Origin: Actinomycetes bacterium | GTDB lineage: Bacteria > Actinomycetota > Thermoleophilia > Solirubrobacterales > 70-9 | Direction of reading: 5' to 3' | Assembly: GCA_023436605.1 (NCBI GenBank) | Contig: JAEZIQ010000121.1 | Span: forward strand, 1-17,975 | Length of the DNA stretch: 17,975 nucleotides | Shown: piece after piece, positions 6,715 through 13,673 of the stretch | How positions within the stretch are numbered: the stretch's first letter is position 1 | How the letters are laid out: the number at the start of each line of letters is the position of its first letter | The notes under the pieces: model-generated | What the model was told of the DNA's origin: nothing | Seen by the model: the letters and a program-made list of their open reading frames with translations, nothing else | The model's database searches: none | Program-made: the position numbers and the translations under genes

Positions 6715-7514
6715 CCCTAAGCCAACGCGCCATTGGCCTGATCGGGGGCTACTCACCGGTGCTGCTCTGGTGGAGGGCCAAGCGGCCGGGTTGGGCCTGG
6801 CGCCTTCACAGCAGTTTCGGCAAGCCGACCACACGCTACGTCCGTCAAAACGGCCTGAGCGTGCGCCGCGGCGGTTTCGAAGCGCTCGAGTTCCCGGCCG
6901 GAGCAGTCGGACACACGAACTATCTCGCGGCCAAACTGGCCGGCGTGTACGAACCCGATGTGGTCAGCTTCCTGGTCGAACATGTCTCCGGCAAGAAGAC
7001 CTTCGTCGACCTCGGCTCGGGCGACGGGTTCTTCCTTTCGGGTCTCGGCCGCCTCCACCCTGAGCTGAAACTGATCGGCTATGAGGTCAACCGCTATGAG
7101 CGGGCTCTGGCGCAAGAGATCGCGCGGACCAACGGTGTCGAGACGGAACTTCGGTCGCTGGCCGACGAAAGCGAGTTGCGAAACCTGCCGGATGATGGTC
7201 TGCTCCTGCTCTGCGACCTCGAAGGCCTCGAGGAAGACCTGCTCGATCCCGCCCGGTCTCCCGCTCTGTTGAACGCAACCATGGTGGTGGAGGCCCACTC
7301 CCAATTCCGTCCGGACGTGGTTCCCCTCCTGACCGCCAGGTTCGAAAAGACCCACGAAGTGAAATACATTCCCTCCGTGGAAACCGACCCGGGATCGCTC
7401 GCCGAGCTGAAGGACTGGCCGGAGGATCAGGCAGAGATCGCCGTCTACGACGGGCACCTCCCGACCGAAGGCTGGCTCACTTTCGTGCCCCGGGACCCAC
7501 GTCGGGGCCGGTGA
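6711..7514 (+). CDS. SAM-dependent methyltransferase, distantly FkbM-like
   Basis: The 267-residue protein has a basic, aromatic N-terminal extension (about 1-95) with repeated Trp and Arg. A methyltransferase core follows: motif I FVDLGSGDGFFL (98-109), an acidic strand 2 end LIGYEVNRYE (121-130), and LLLCDLEGLEEDLLD (165-179) where FkbM proteins have KIDVEGxE. The Lys-Ile-Asp of classical FkbM is therefore Cys-Asp-Leu, which makes this a divergent member or another class I methyltransferase. VVEAHSQFRPD (192-202) is a plausible active-site segment. It is locked between its neighbours by ATGA and GTGA four-base overlaps, indicating one operon and probably a shared repeat-unit modification pathway. 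The fold is clear; the substrate is unknown. Confidence 0.75.
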   Translation: MTLSQRAIGLIGGYSPVLLWWRAKRPGWAWRLHSSFGKPTTRYVRQNGLSVRRGGFEALEFPAGAVGHTNYLAAKLAGVYEPDVVSFLVEHVSGKKTFVDLGSGDGFFLSGLGRLHPELKLIGYEVNRYERALAQEIARTNGVETELRSLADESELRNLPDDGLLLLCDLEGLEEDLLDPARSPALLNATMVVEAHSQFRPDVVPLLTARFEKTHEVKYIPSVETDPGSLAELKDWPEDQAEIAVYDGHLPTEGWLTFVPRDPRRGR

Positions 7515-8338
7515 TCACACTGGCGAGCGCCCAGAGCAGCCACTACCAGGCCGACTACGACTACAACTCGGAATCGCCCCACCTGAAGCACCGTCAGTTG
7601 TACGAGGGACTCATGGCCAGGGTGGCCGGGCTGGTCGGCGGGATGCCGGTCGAAGGCCGCCCGGTCAGGGCGCTCGAAGTAGGCGCCGGTGACGGTTCGG
7701 TATCCAGCCGGCTGCTTGAGCTCGGCTGCGAAGTCACCGGAACGGAGATGTCCGAAGATTCAGTCGAAACGATGAACTCGAGGTTCGCGGGGAACGACCG
7801 ATTTCGCGCGGTCCATGACCCGGATGGATCACTGGGCGTGCTCGGTGGAGACCGGTTCGACCTGGTGCTCTACGCATCGGTCCTCCACCACATCCCGGAC
7901 TATCTCGCCGCGATCGGCAACGCAGTCTCAAACCATCTGCGGCCGGGCGGTGGGCTCGTTTCGATCCAGGATCCGCTCTACTACCCCCGGATGTCGCCTC
8001 TGGTCCTGCGGTTCCAGAGTGCCGCCTATCTGAGCTGGCGACTCGCCCAGGGCAACTTCGCACGCGGGGTGAGGACGCGGGTGCGTCGCACTTTTCAAGG
8101 ACTCAGCGAAGAAGCCCCCGGGGACGCGGTCGAGTACCACGTGGTGCGAGACGGGGTCGACGAACAGGCGATCGTCGAACTGCTTGCCCCCGATTTCAGT
8201 GAAGTTGAAACGGTCAACTACTGGTCCAGCCAGGGCACTCTCCAGCAGCGGGCCGGGGAGAAGTTCGGATTCGCCAACACCTTTGCGATCTTCGCGCGGG
8301 AATACCATCCCCGGGGTGAATCAGCGGGAGACAGCTGA
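7511..8338 (+). CDS. Class I SAM-dependent methyltransferase (type 11/12-like)
   Basis: The 275-residue protein starts with GTG in a GTGA overlap with the preceding stop. An aromatic N-terminus (HYQADYDYNSESPH, 11-24) resembles the lid of small-molecule methyltransferases. The core has RALEVGAGDGSVS (53-65), CEVTGTEMS (73-81) with the acidic residue binding the ribose, and LYASVLHHIPDYL (120-132), the motif following strand 4 in UbiE/type 11 enzymes. SIQDPLYYPRM (151-161) follows strand 5. It probably methylates a sugar or the aglycone of the repeat unit. The gene overlaps the next glycosyltransferase by 23 bases. Fold and class are secure; the substrate is inferred from operon context only. 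Confidence 0.87.
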   Translation: MITLASAQSSHYQADYDYNSESPHLKHRQLYEGLMARVAGLVGGMPVEGRPVRALEVGAGDGSVSSRLLELGCEVTGTEMSEDSVETMNSRFAGNDRFRAVHDPDGSLGVLGGDRFDLVLYASVLHHIPDYLAAIGNAVSNHLRPGGGLVSIQDPLYYPRMSPLVLRFQSAAYLSWRLAQGNFARGVRTRVRRTFQGLSEEAPGDAVEYHVVRDGVDEQAIVELLAPDFSEVETVNYWSSQGTLQQRAGEKFGFANTFAIFAREYHPRGESAGDS

Positions 8339-9497
8339 CCCGAGACCACGCGTCCTCTGGGTGACCCCGACGATCGGTACCGACTTCGGCGGTCCGACCA
8401 CCACCGTCGTCAACGGCCTGATCGCCGAGAACCGGACTGGCATCCGGTCGGAACTCCTGACCACCGTCGGGCCCGGACAGAGACCCGAGTCGATCGAGCC
8501 GGCGACCCGGCTCGCGCAAAGCGGCGTGACCGTCCGGCTCTTCCCTCGCACCGGCCTGGTCGGACGGGGTGAGGCCTGGGGTCTGAGCCCCCGCCTCGCT
8601 TTCTGGCTGATCAGGAACATCCGCCGGTACGACCTGATTCACCTTCAGTACGTCTGGTGCATGACCTCGATCCTCGGGGTGGCGATCGCCCGGTTGGCCG
8701 GTGTGCCGGTGGTGCTCACCCCGCACGAGTCGCTCACCGATTTCGACATCGAGGTCGCCTCCCGACATCCGCTTCTGAAGACCATGAAGCGCGTCCTGAG
8801 ACACCTCTTCCTCGGCAACACGGACCAGCTGGTGCTCATGTCCCGGCTCGAGCAGCGCGACACCCGTAGCGGATCGGTGCCAGTGAAGATCGTTTCCCAC
8901 GCCGTGCTCGAATACCCGGCGGGGGAAACCGGAGGCCGCAGTCCGGGGGGCGAGGGCCTCCGAATCGCCTTCCTCGGCCGGAACATCGAGAAGAAGGGAA
9001 TCCACCTTATCCTCGAAGCGATCGCGATGCGACCGGATCGTGACCGCCGTCTGCGAATCGCGGGTCCCGCGGGAAACGACGAGTATCGGCGCGAGATCGA
9101 AAGCCTGATCCGCCGCTTCGGAATCGAAGACCGGGTCCAGTGGGCCGGCTTCGTGACGGACCGCGGCGGCTACCTGTCCGAGGCAGATGTGCTCGCCATG
9201 CCTTCGGTCTATGAAGGCTTCGGAATGGTTTCCGCCGAAGCGATGTGCGTCGGGGTCCCGGTCGTCGTGCCCGCGATGAGCGGGGTGGCGGAAATCGTCG
9301 ACGAGTTCGAAGCCGGGGTGGTTATGACCGTTTCGTCCGCGGGGGAACTCGACCGCGCCTTCGCCCGTCTCGAGGACGATCCTGAACTGGCACGGGCGAT
9401 GGGAGCGAACGGGATCCGCGCCGCCAACGAGCGACTCTCCTTCGAGGCCTACGCCAGGCAGACCGCGGATATCTACGGTGCCCTAATCGACCGGTAG
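8316..9497 (+). CDS. Glycosyltransferase family 4
   Basis: The 393-residue GT-B retaining glycosyltransferase carries VLWVTPTIGTDFGGPTTTVV (13-32), the glycine-rich acceptor loop. LTPHESLTDFD (134-144) follows, then the donor-domain IAFLGRNIEKKG (217-228) with Arg222 and Lys226 for the diphosphate, and VYEGFGMVSAEAMCVGVPVV (298-317), a complete EX7E motif (Glu300, Glu308). The frame is open further upstream to 8184, but that part is only the out-of-frame image of the methyltransferase. GTG 8316 starts nine codons before the first strand, so it is preferred. Overlap with the methyltransferase is 23 bases. It closes a four-gene operon and overlaps the convergent flippase gene by 15 bases at its 3' end. 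Family certain; donor and linkage unknown. Confidence 0.92.
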   Translation: MNQRETADPRPRVLWVTPTIGTDFGGPTTTVVNGLIAENRTGIRSELLTTVGPGQRPESIEPATRLAQSGVTVRLFPRTGLVGRGEAWGLSPRLAFWLIRNIRRYDLIHLQYVWCMTSILGVAIARLAGVPVVLTPHESLTDFDIEVASRHPLLKTMKRVLRHLFLGNTDQLVLMSRLEQRDTRSGSVPVKIVSHAVLEYPAGETGGRSPGGEGLRIAFLGRNIEKKGIHLILEAIAMRPDRDRRLRIAGPAGNDEYRREIESLIRRFGIEDRVQWAGFVTDRGGYLSEADVLAMPSVYEGFGMVSAEAMCVGVPVVVPAMSGVAEIVDEFEAGVVMTVSSAGELDRAFARLEDDPELARAMGANGIRAANERLSFEAYARQTADIYGALIDR

Positions 9498-10820
9498 CCG
9501 AGCACCTTGCTCGTTCGGCTGGCCGGCCAGCAGGGGCTTTCGCAACCGGAAGATCAACGTTCCCAGCAAACCGGAGCACACGATGCCGCCGGCGACCACC
9601 GCCCAGGCGATGCCGTGTTCGGTGATCGGACTGAGCACCAGGAAGACCACGAACAGGAAAACCGCGGCATTCACCGCCTCGCTGATCGATGCGTAGCCCG
9701 GGTGGCCGAGACCACGGGCCAGTTCGGTCAGCAGTCGGTGTACGGCCAGGAAGAAAGTCCCGGCCAGGAGGATCCGTCCCAGCCCTACTGCTGCCGAGAA
9801 CTCGTCCCCGAAAAGCAGCGGGAGGAGGAAAGGAAGCACGAGCAGCAGCACAACGGTGGCGGCGGCGACCAGCAGGAGCCCGATCCTGAAGTAGCGGCTG
9901 GTCAGGCCCCAGGCCTGGGGTCCGCGCCGTTCGGCCGCAATTCGGGGATATGAGAGGGCCCCGACCGCCTGAGCCATGAACCGCTGAATGTTGCAGAAGG
10001 CGATCGCCGAGACGTAGAGCCCGAGCGCGTGGGCGTCGAGCAGGAGACCGACCATGAACTGATCGAGCCGGACGTCGTCGATCGGTGAAACGCTGCCGAC
10101 CACGCCACGCAGACCGAAGCTCACGATCTCCCCCCGCGTCACCTCCGGTTCTCCGGTCGGCCTCGGCAGCCGGCGGCGGATCATCACCCAGGAAAATCCG
10201 AGGGCAACCACCCATCCGGTCAAGGCGGCAGCGAGGATCGTCGTCAACGTGGCCGACCCGACGATCACGACGGCCAGCGAAAGCGCCGCGTAGATCGCAA
10301 CCGGGATCAGCCTGGCCGCGTTGTACGGACGGAAACGTTCCTGGCCGAGCAGTGTCGCGATGGCCAGGTTCTGCCCCAGGAAGAGGGGAATCAGGGCCAC
10401 GCTTAGTGCCGCATCGGCGAGACCGAACTCGTGGTTGTCACCGGCGAACAGGTAGAGCCCCAGCCCGTAGAGGAGCGAAAGTCCGATCGCCAGCAGTGCC
10501 GTCGCCTGCAGCGACAGGCGGATGACCGCGGGAACGTTCCGGCTCTCCCGGGCGACGAAGTAGGTGGTCGCCGGCGCGATGCCAATCCCGCCGACCAGGG
10601 CGAGGATCAGAGGCAAGAGCCAGAGCAGGGCCAGGGTTCCTCGCCCTTCCACGCCTAGGGCCCGGGCCGCGATCACGCCCGAGATCAGCATGAAGAACTG
10701 CCCGGCAAAGGACGTGCCGAGGGTCAGGGCACCAGGGCCCCTGCCCATTTGAACCAGCCGGCCCAGATTGAAAGGCGACTCCACGTCGAAGAACGCTAAC
10801 TGACGGCGTCGGGTGGACAA
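9483..10820 (-). CDS. Polysaccharide flippase (Wzx/MATE-MOP family)
   Basis: The 445-residue integral membrane protein has roughly 12-14 hydrophobic segments. It is predicted to flip the undecaprenyl-linked repeat unit across the cytoplasmic membrane. The first helix region GTSFAGQFFMLISGVIAARA (35-54) followed by LGVEGRG (55-61) is the signature of oligosaccharide exporters in the MOP superfamily. Charged short loops and absence of an ATP-binding motif exclude an ABC exporter. The TTG start at 10820 is preferred because an AATAAT -10-like box lies about 24 bases upstream and a short AGGG precedes it, though at a tight 3-base spacing. ATG at residue 25 is the main alternative and keeps all helices. 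The gene stands alone on the minus strand, convergent by 15 bases with the GT4 gene and divergent from the GNT-I-like gene. Confidence 0.88.
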   Translation of the reverse strand: MSTRRRQLAFFDVESPFNLGRLVQMGRGPGALTLGTSFAGQFFMLISGVIAARALGVEGRGTLALLWLLPLILALVGGIGIAPATTYFVARESRNVPAVIRLSLQATALLAIGLSLLYGLGLYLFAGDNHEFGLADAALSVALIPLFLGQNLAIATLLGQERFRPYNAARLIPVAIYAALSLAVVIVGSATLTTILAAALTGWVVALGFSWVMIRRRLPRPTGEPEVTRGEIVSFGLRGVVGSVSPIDDVRLDQFMVGLLLDAHALGLYVSAIAFCNIQRFMAQAVGALSYPRIAAERRGPQAWGLTSRYFRIGLLLVAAATVVLLLVLPFLLPLLFGDEFSAAVGLGRILLAGTFFLAVHRLLTELARGLGHPGYASISEAVNAAVFLFVVFLVLSPITEHGIAWAVVAGGIVCSGLLGTLIFRLRKPLLAGQPNEQGARLPVD

Positions 10821-10843
10821 TTGCCCTGTTCGATGCCCGAGGC

Positions 10844-10849
10844 ATTATT
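10844..10849 (-). promoter_or_regulatory. Putative -10 box AATAAT for the flippase gene
   Basis: On the minus strand AATAAT matches five of six bases of TATAAT and stands out in this GC-rich region. It would put transcription start near 10837, about 16 bases before TTG 10820. No clear -35 was seen. Confidence 0.4.
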
Positions 10850-10864
10850 TTCCGATCCCGTTGG

Positions 10865-10870
10865 TAGTGT
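10865..10870 (+). promoter_or_regulatory. Putative -10 box TAGTGT, leaderless promoter for the GNT-I-like gene
   Basis: TAGTGT, within GGTAGTGTG (10863-10871), ends six bases before the GTG at 10877, so the expected +1 coincides with the start codon. No Shine-Dalgarno is present. The identical nine-mer precedes the anchor-protein gene on the other strand. No convincing -35 is visible. Confidence 0.5.
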
Positions 10871-10876
10871 GGAATT

Positions 10877-11815
10877 GTGCAGTGGAATCGGGATTTGCCG
10901 GTCCTGTTAGTCGCCTACAAGCGTCCGGAACTGGCTCGGCAGGCAATCCAGGCGATCCGAAGAGTCCGCCCGTCGCGACTCTATTTCGCGGTCGATGGCC
11001 CCCGTCCAGACGACCGGGAAGAGGCCCGGGTTGTCAACCGGGTTCGGGCCCTGGCAACGGAGATCATCGACTGGGACTGTGAAGTCCGGACGCTCTTTCG
11101 GGATGAGAACCGCGGTTGTGCGCTGGGCGTCAGCGAAGCAATCTCCTGGTTCTTCGATCAGGAGCGGACCGGGGTCATCCTCGAGGAGGACTGCATCCCG
11201 GACCCGGCCTTCTTCAACTACGCCCGGGAGCTCCTCGAGCGCTATGCGGATGATCCCCGGATCATGCACATAAGCGGAAATACCCGCGTCCGGATCGAGG
11301 AATCGGCAACCAGCTACTTCTTTTCCGGCTACCCACAGGTCTGGGGCTGGGCAACCTGGCGGGATGCGTGGCGAAAGTTCCAGATGCAGCACGATGACTT
11401 CGAGTCGAAACTCACCCGGGTTCTGAACCGTTTCGACACCGACCAGGAGCGTGCTTACTGGGAACCCGTCCTGAGGGACACCTTCAGCGGCAAACGGGAC
11501 AGCTGGGCCTACCGCTGGGCCTTCACCCAGTGGCTCGAGGACGGCCTTTCCACCTACCCCACTTCCAACATGGTGGAGAACATCGGCTTCGGTTCCGACG
11601 CGACCCACACCGGGCTGTTTTCGGAAACGCGGTGGCTGCAGCCGGCGGCTACCGATCCCGGAGATCTCCGCCATCCGGAGTCGGTCACGCGCCGCGCAGA
11701 CCTGGACCAGGAAGTATTCGACCGCGCCTACTCGAAGCACCCGCTGCCGACCCGGCTATTCCGGATCGCCCGCAGCGCCACCCTGAGTCGTTTCGGTCAC
11801 AGTCAAACGGGCTGA
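10877..11815 (+). CDS. GNT-I-like glycosyltransferase (nucleotide-diphospho-sugar transferase), first paralog
   Basis: The 312-residue GT-A enzyme begins with strand 1 PVLLVAYKRPELARQ (8-22), then RLYFAVDGPRP (34-44) and the metal-binding acidic triad in VILEEDCIPDPAFF (100-113), comparable to the EDD of GNT-I (GT13). YPQVWGWATWRDAW (152-165) and SNMVENIGFGSDATHTG (230-246) are conserved in bacterial members often labelled family 2 or hemolysin-activation-like. It probably transfers a sugar to the repeat unit in the cytoplasm. The GTG start is right behind a TAGTGT box, suggesting a leaderless mRNA. A 14-base gap leads to the FkbM gene, and a paralog follows that. Family call good; sugar unknown. 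Confidence 0.87.
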   Translation: MQWNRDLPVLLVAYKRPELARQAIQAIRRVRPSRLYFAVDGPRPDDREEARVVNRVRALATEIIDWDCEVRTLFRDENRGCALGVSEAISWFFDQERTGVILEEDCIPDPAFFNYARELLERYADDPRIMHISGNTRVRIEESATSYFFSGYPQVWGWATWRDAWRKFQMQHDDFESKLTRVLNRFDTDQERAYWEPVLRDTFSGKRDSWAYRWAFTQWLEDGLSTYPTSNMVENIGFGSDATHTGLFSETRWLQPAATDPGDLRHPESVTRRADLDQEVFDRAYSKHPLPTRLFRIARSATLSRFGHSQTG

Positions 11816-11821
11816 TAGCCT
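11816..11821 (+). promoter_or_regulatory. Possible internal -10-like box TAGCCT before the FkbM start
   Basis: TAGCCT (TAnnnT pattern) overlaps the last base of the preceding stop region and ends eight bases before GTG 11830, which has no Shine-Dalgarno. It could support a leaderless internal transcript, but the short motif may be chance. Confidence 0.2.
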
Positions 11822-11829
11822 CGCCCATC

Positions 11830-12630
11830 GTGTCCGGGAACCGACTTATCCGGTTGGTCGACCGCATGCCAGCTCCGATCGCCAGGCGATTCCGAGCTGA
11901 TTCCGGTTTGGCAAAGGCAATCCGCCCGTTGCTGAACCGCGTTGTGCCCGGCGGGGAAACGGACGTGACGATCAGATCCGGACTCGGCGAGGGCCTACGG
12001 CTTCCGGTTCGGCTGAAAAGCGAGAAGTACTACTGGACCGGCAACCACGAGCCCCATGTACAGGCCGCGCTCGAGCGCCTGCTGGAGCCGGGAATGACCT
12101 TCTGGGATGTCGGCGCTCACATCGGTTTCATCACCGTGATGGCTGCCCGTCAGGTCGGCCCGGAGGGCCGGGTGGTCTCTTTCGAACCGATGCCGGATAC
12201 CGCTTCCCGGCTCCGTCGTTCGATCGAACTGAACGAACTTGCGAACGTGACCGTGCTCGAGTGCGCGGTCGATCACGAAGAGGGCGAGAAGATCCTTCAC
12301 CCGCCGAAGCCTGCCGGTGGCACCTCCCAGTCGTCGCAACCATCGGTTATGTGGACGCTGGTCGACGAGATCGGAGCTGAGGGCGGCGTTCCGGTCCGGT
12401 GCCGACGGCTCGATGAAGTTTCGGACGAGTTCGGTTACCCGGACCTGGTCAAGATCGATGCCGAGGGAGCAGAGTTGCATGCTTTGGCCTCCGGGCTTAG
12501 GCTGGTCACAGAAAAAAGAACCCGGGTGATCATCGAGATCACCGACGGAGACATACTGGCTGAGGCAAGGGCACTCTTGCCGGAAGCCAGGTTTGAATTA
12601 CTGGGGGCAAACCACTGGCTGATCACCTAG
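11830..12630 (+). CDS. FkbM family SAM-dependent methyltransferase
   Basis: The 266-residue protein is a predicted sugar O-methyltransferase. After a basic leader and a small domain (1-85), motif I is FWDVGAHIGFIT (91-102). VVSFEPMPDTASRLRRSIE (115-133) holds the ribose-binding acid, and LVKIDAEGAELHALASG (206-222) is the FkbM hallmark. The frame is open much further upstream inside the preceding glycosyltransferase, but that part has no methyltransferase character. GTG 11830 is therefore preferred; TTG 11854 and ATG 11866 are alternatives. The 3' end overlaps the inferred CTG start of the next glycosyltransferase by 16 bases. It lies between two paralogous GNT-I-like transferases, so it may methylate a sugar one of them adds. 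Family secure, substrate unknown. Confidence 0.9.
   Translation: MSGNRLIRLVDRMPAPIARRFRADSGLAKAIRPLLNRVVPGGETDVTIRSGLGEGLRLPVRLKSEKYYWTGNHEPHVQAALERLLEPGMTFWDVGAHIGFITVMAARQVGPEGRVVSFEPMPDTASRLRRSIELNELANVTVLECAVDHEEGEKILHPPKPAGGTSQSSQPSVMWTLVDEIGAEGGVPVRCRRLDEVSDEFGYPDLVKIDAEGAELHALASGLRLVTEKRTRVIIEITDGDILAEARALLPEARFELLGANHWLIT
12603..12617 (+). promoter_or_regulatory. Shine-Dalgarno-like GGGGG and inferred CTG start codon
   Basis: GGGGG at 12603-12607 precedes CTG 12615 by seven bases, inside the end of the FkbM gene. The glycosyltransferase frame has a stop at 12594-12596 and contains no ATG, GTG or TTG before the conserved first beta strand (from 12654). This CTG, or the ATT at 12597, is therefore the best available initiator. 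Confidence 0.45.
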
Positions 12631-13673
12631 AGAATCCGGCGCAGTTCGACCGTCCGGTCCTCGTTTCGATTTTCAGCCGTCAGTCCACGCTCCGACAGTT
12701 GATGGATGTGCTCCGGACTGTCCGGCCACGGCGGCTCTATTTTGCAAGCGATGGCCCACGCCCGGACCGCCCGGGCGAGGCCGAGGCTGTCGCCTCGACC
12801 AGGGAGCTCGCCTTGTCCCTGGTCGATTGGGACTGCCAGGTGGCCACGCTGTTCCGGGACGACAACCTGGGCTGCCGTCGTGCGATAGCCGGAGGTATCT
12901 CCTGGTTCTTCGAGCAGGAAGAGGCGGGAATCATCTTCGAAGACGATGTCCTCCCCCACCTCGACTTCTTCCGCTACTGCGACGCTCTCCTGACCCGATA
13001 CGAAACCGATCACCGGGTCATGCACATCGGCGGCTCGACCCTCACCGACTTCGACTACAGCGACGAGACATATTTCTTTTCCCGCTACCCGATGATCTGG
13101 GGGTTTGCCACCTGGCGGCGGGCCTGGTCGCAGTTCACCCTCGATCCCCTACCCCGGGAGGAAATGGACCATGTCGTCGGCTCATTCCGCACCGAGAAAG
13201 AGCGGAATTATTGGAGGAACCTCCTCGAGTGGTTCTACGGGGGCGGTATGGACACCTGGGACTACCCGTGGGCAGTCACGATCTGGCGGGCCGACGGTGT
13301 CTCAATCTCGAGCAGAACCAACCTGGTCAGCAACATCGGTTTCGGTGACCAGGCCACCAACACGAAGCGCTGGAAGGATTTCCGGGGGCTCGGTAACCGA
13401 CCCAGATCGGGGATTGGAGAAATCCGGCACCCCGCGTCGATCGAGATCGACGATGCGCTCGACTACAAGGTCTTTGTCGACGCCTACGAGAAACCCCCGC
13501 TGCCGATCCACGCCCTGAAGATCCTCCGCCACATGATCGGGATGGGCTGGTCCTCGCTGGCCCGGATGACCGGTGGCCCGGCACTGCCAACTCCGGTCAG
13601 TCAGCCCCTTCTCGGCGCAGCAGCACCTGGATCGCCATCAAGAGAGCGGCCGGAAGATACAGATACCGATTGA
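12615..13673 (+). CDS. GNT-I-like glycosyltransferase, second paralog (non-canonical CTG start inferred)
   Basis: Translated from CTG 12615 the protein has 352 residues. It aligns with the paralog at 10877-11815: RPVLVSIFSRQSTLRQLMDV (13-32) matches PVLLVAYKRPELARQ. The acidic metal motif is IIFEDDVLPHLDFF (106-119), and GFATWRRAW plus SNIGFGDQATNT are conserved downstream. The first canonical start, TTG 12699, would delete the first beta strand and the Arg that follows it. ATG 12702 would do the same. The frame is closed by TGA at 12594, so only CTG 12615 or ATT 12597 can supply the strand. The C-terminus runs about 35 residues beyond the paralog as a Pro/Gly/Ser-rich tail overprinted on the opposite-strand gene (77-base overlap). 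Function as for the paralog; the duplicate probably adds a different or second residue. Confidence 0.82.
   Translation: MADHLENPAQFDRPVLVSIFSRQSTLRQLMDVLRTVRPRRLYFASDGPRPDRPGEAEAVASTRELALSLVDWDCQVATLFRDDNLGCRRAIAGGISWFFEQEEAGIIFEDDVLPHLDFFRYCDALLTRYETDHRVMHIGGSTLTDFDYSDETYFFSRYPMIWGFATWRRAWSQFTLDPLPREEMDHVVGSFRTEKERNYWRNLLEWFYGGGMDTWDYPWAVTIWRADGVSISSRTNLVSNIGFGDQATNTKRWKDFRGLGNRPRSGIGEIRHPASIEIDDALDYKVFVDAYEKPPLPIHALKILRHMIGMGWSSLARMTGGPALPTPVSQPLLGAAAPGSPSRERPEDTDTD

Noticed and set aside
8184..8315. Longer N-terminus for the second GT4 protein
   Set aside because: The extra residues are the out-of-frame image of the methyltransferase; the GT-B fold begins just after GTG 8316.
9322..10215. 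297-codon open frame on the minus strand
   Set aside because: It overlaps the flippase in another frame and the GT4 gene antisense; it lacks the hydrophobic helices of the real frame and is Arg/Gly-rich.
11530..11829. Longer N-terminus for the FkbM protein
   Set aside because: The extension overlaps the conserved C-terminal part of the GNT-I-like gene and has shadow-frame composition; GTG 11830 gives a normal FkbM length.
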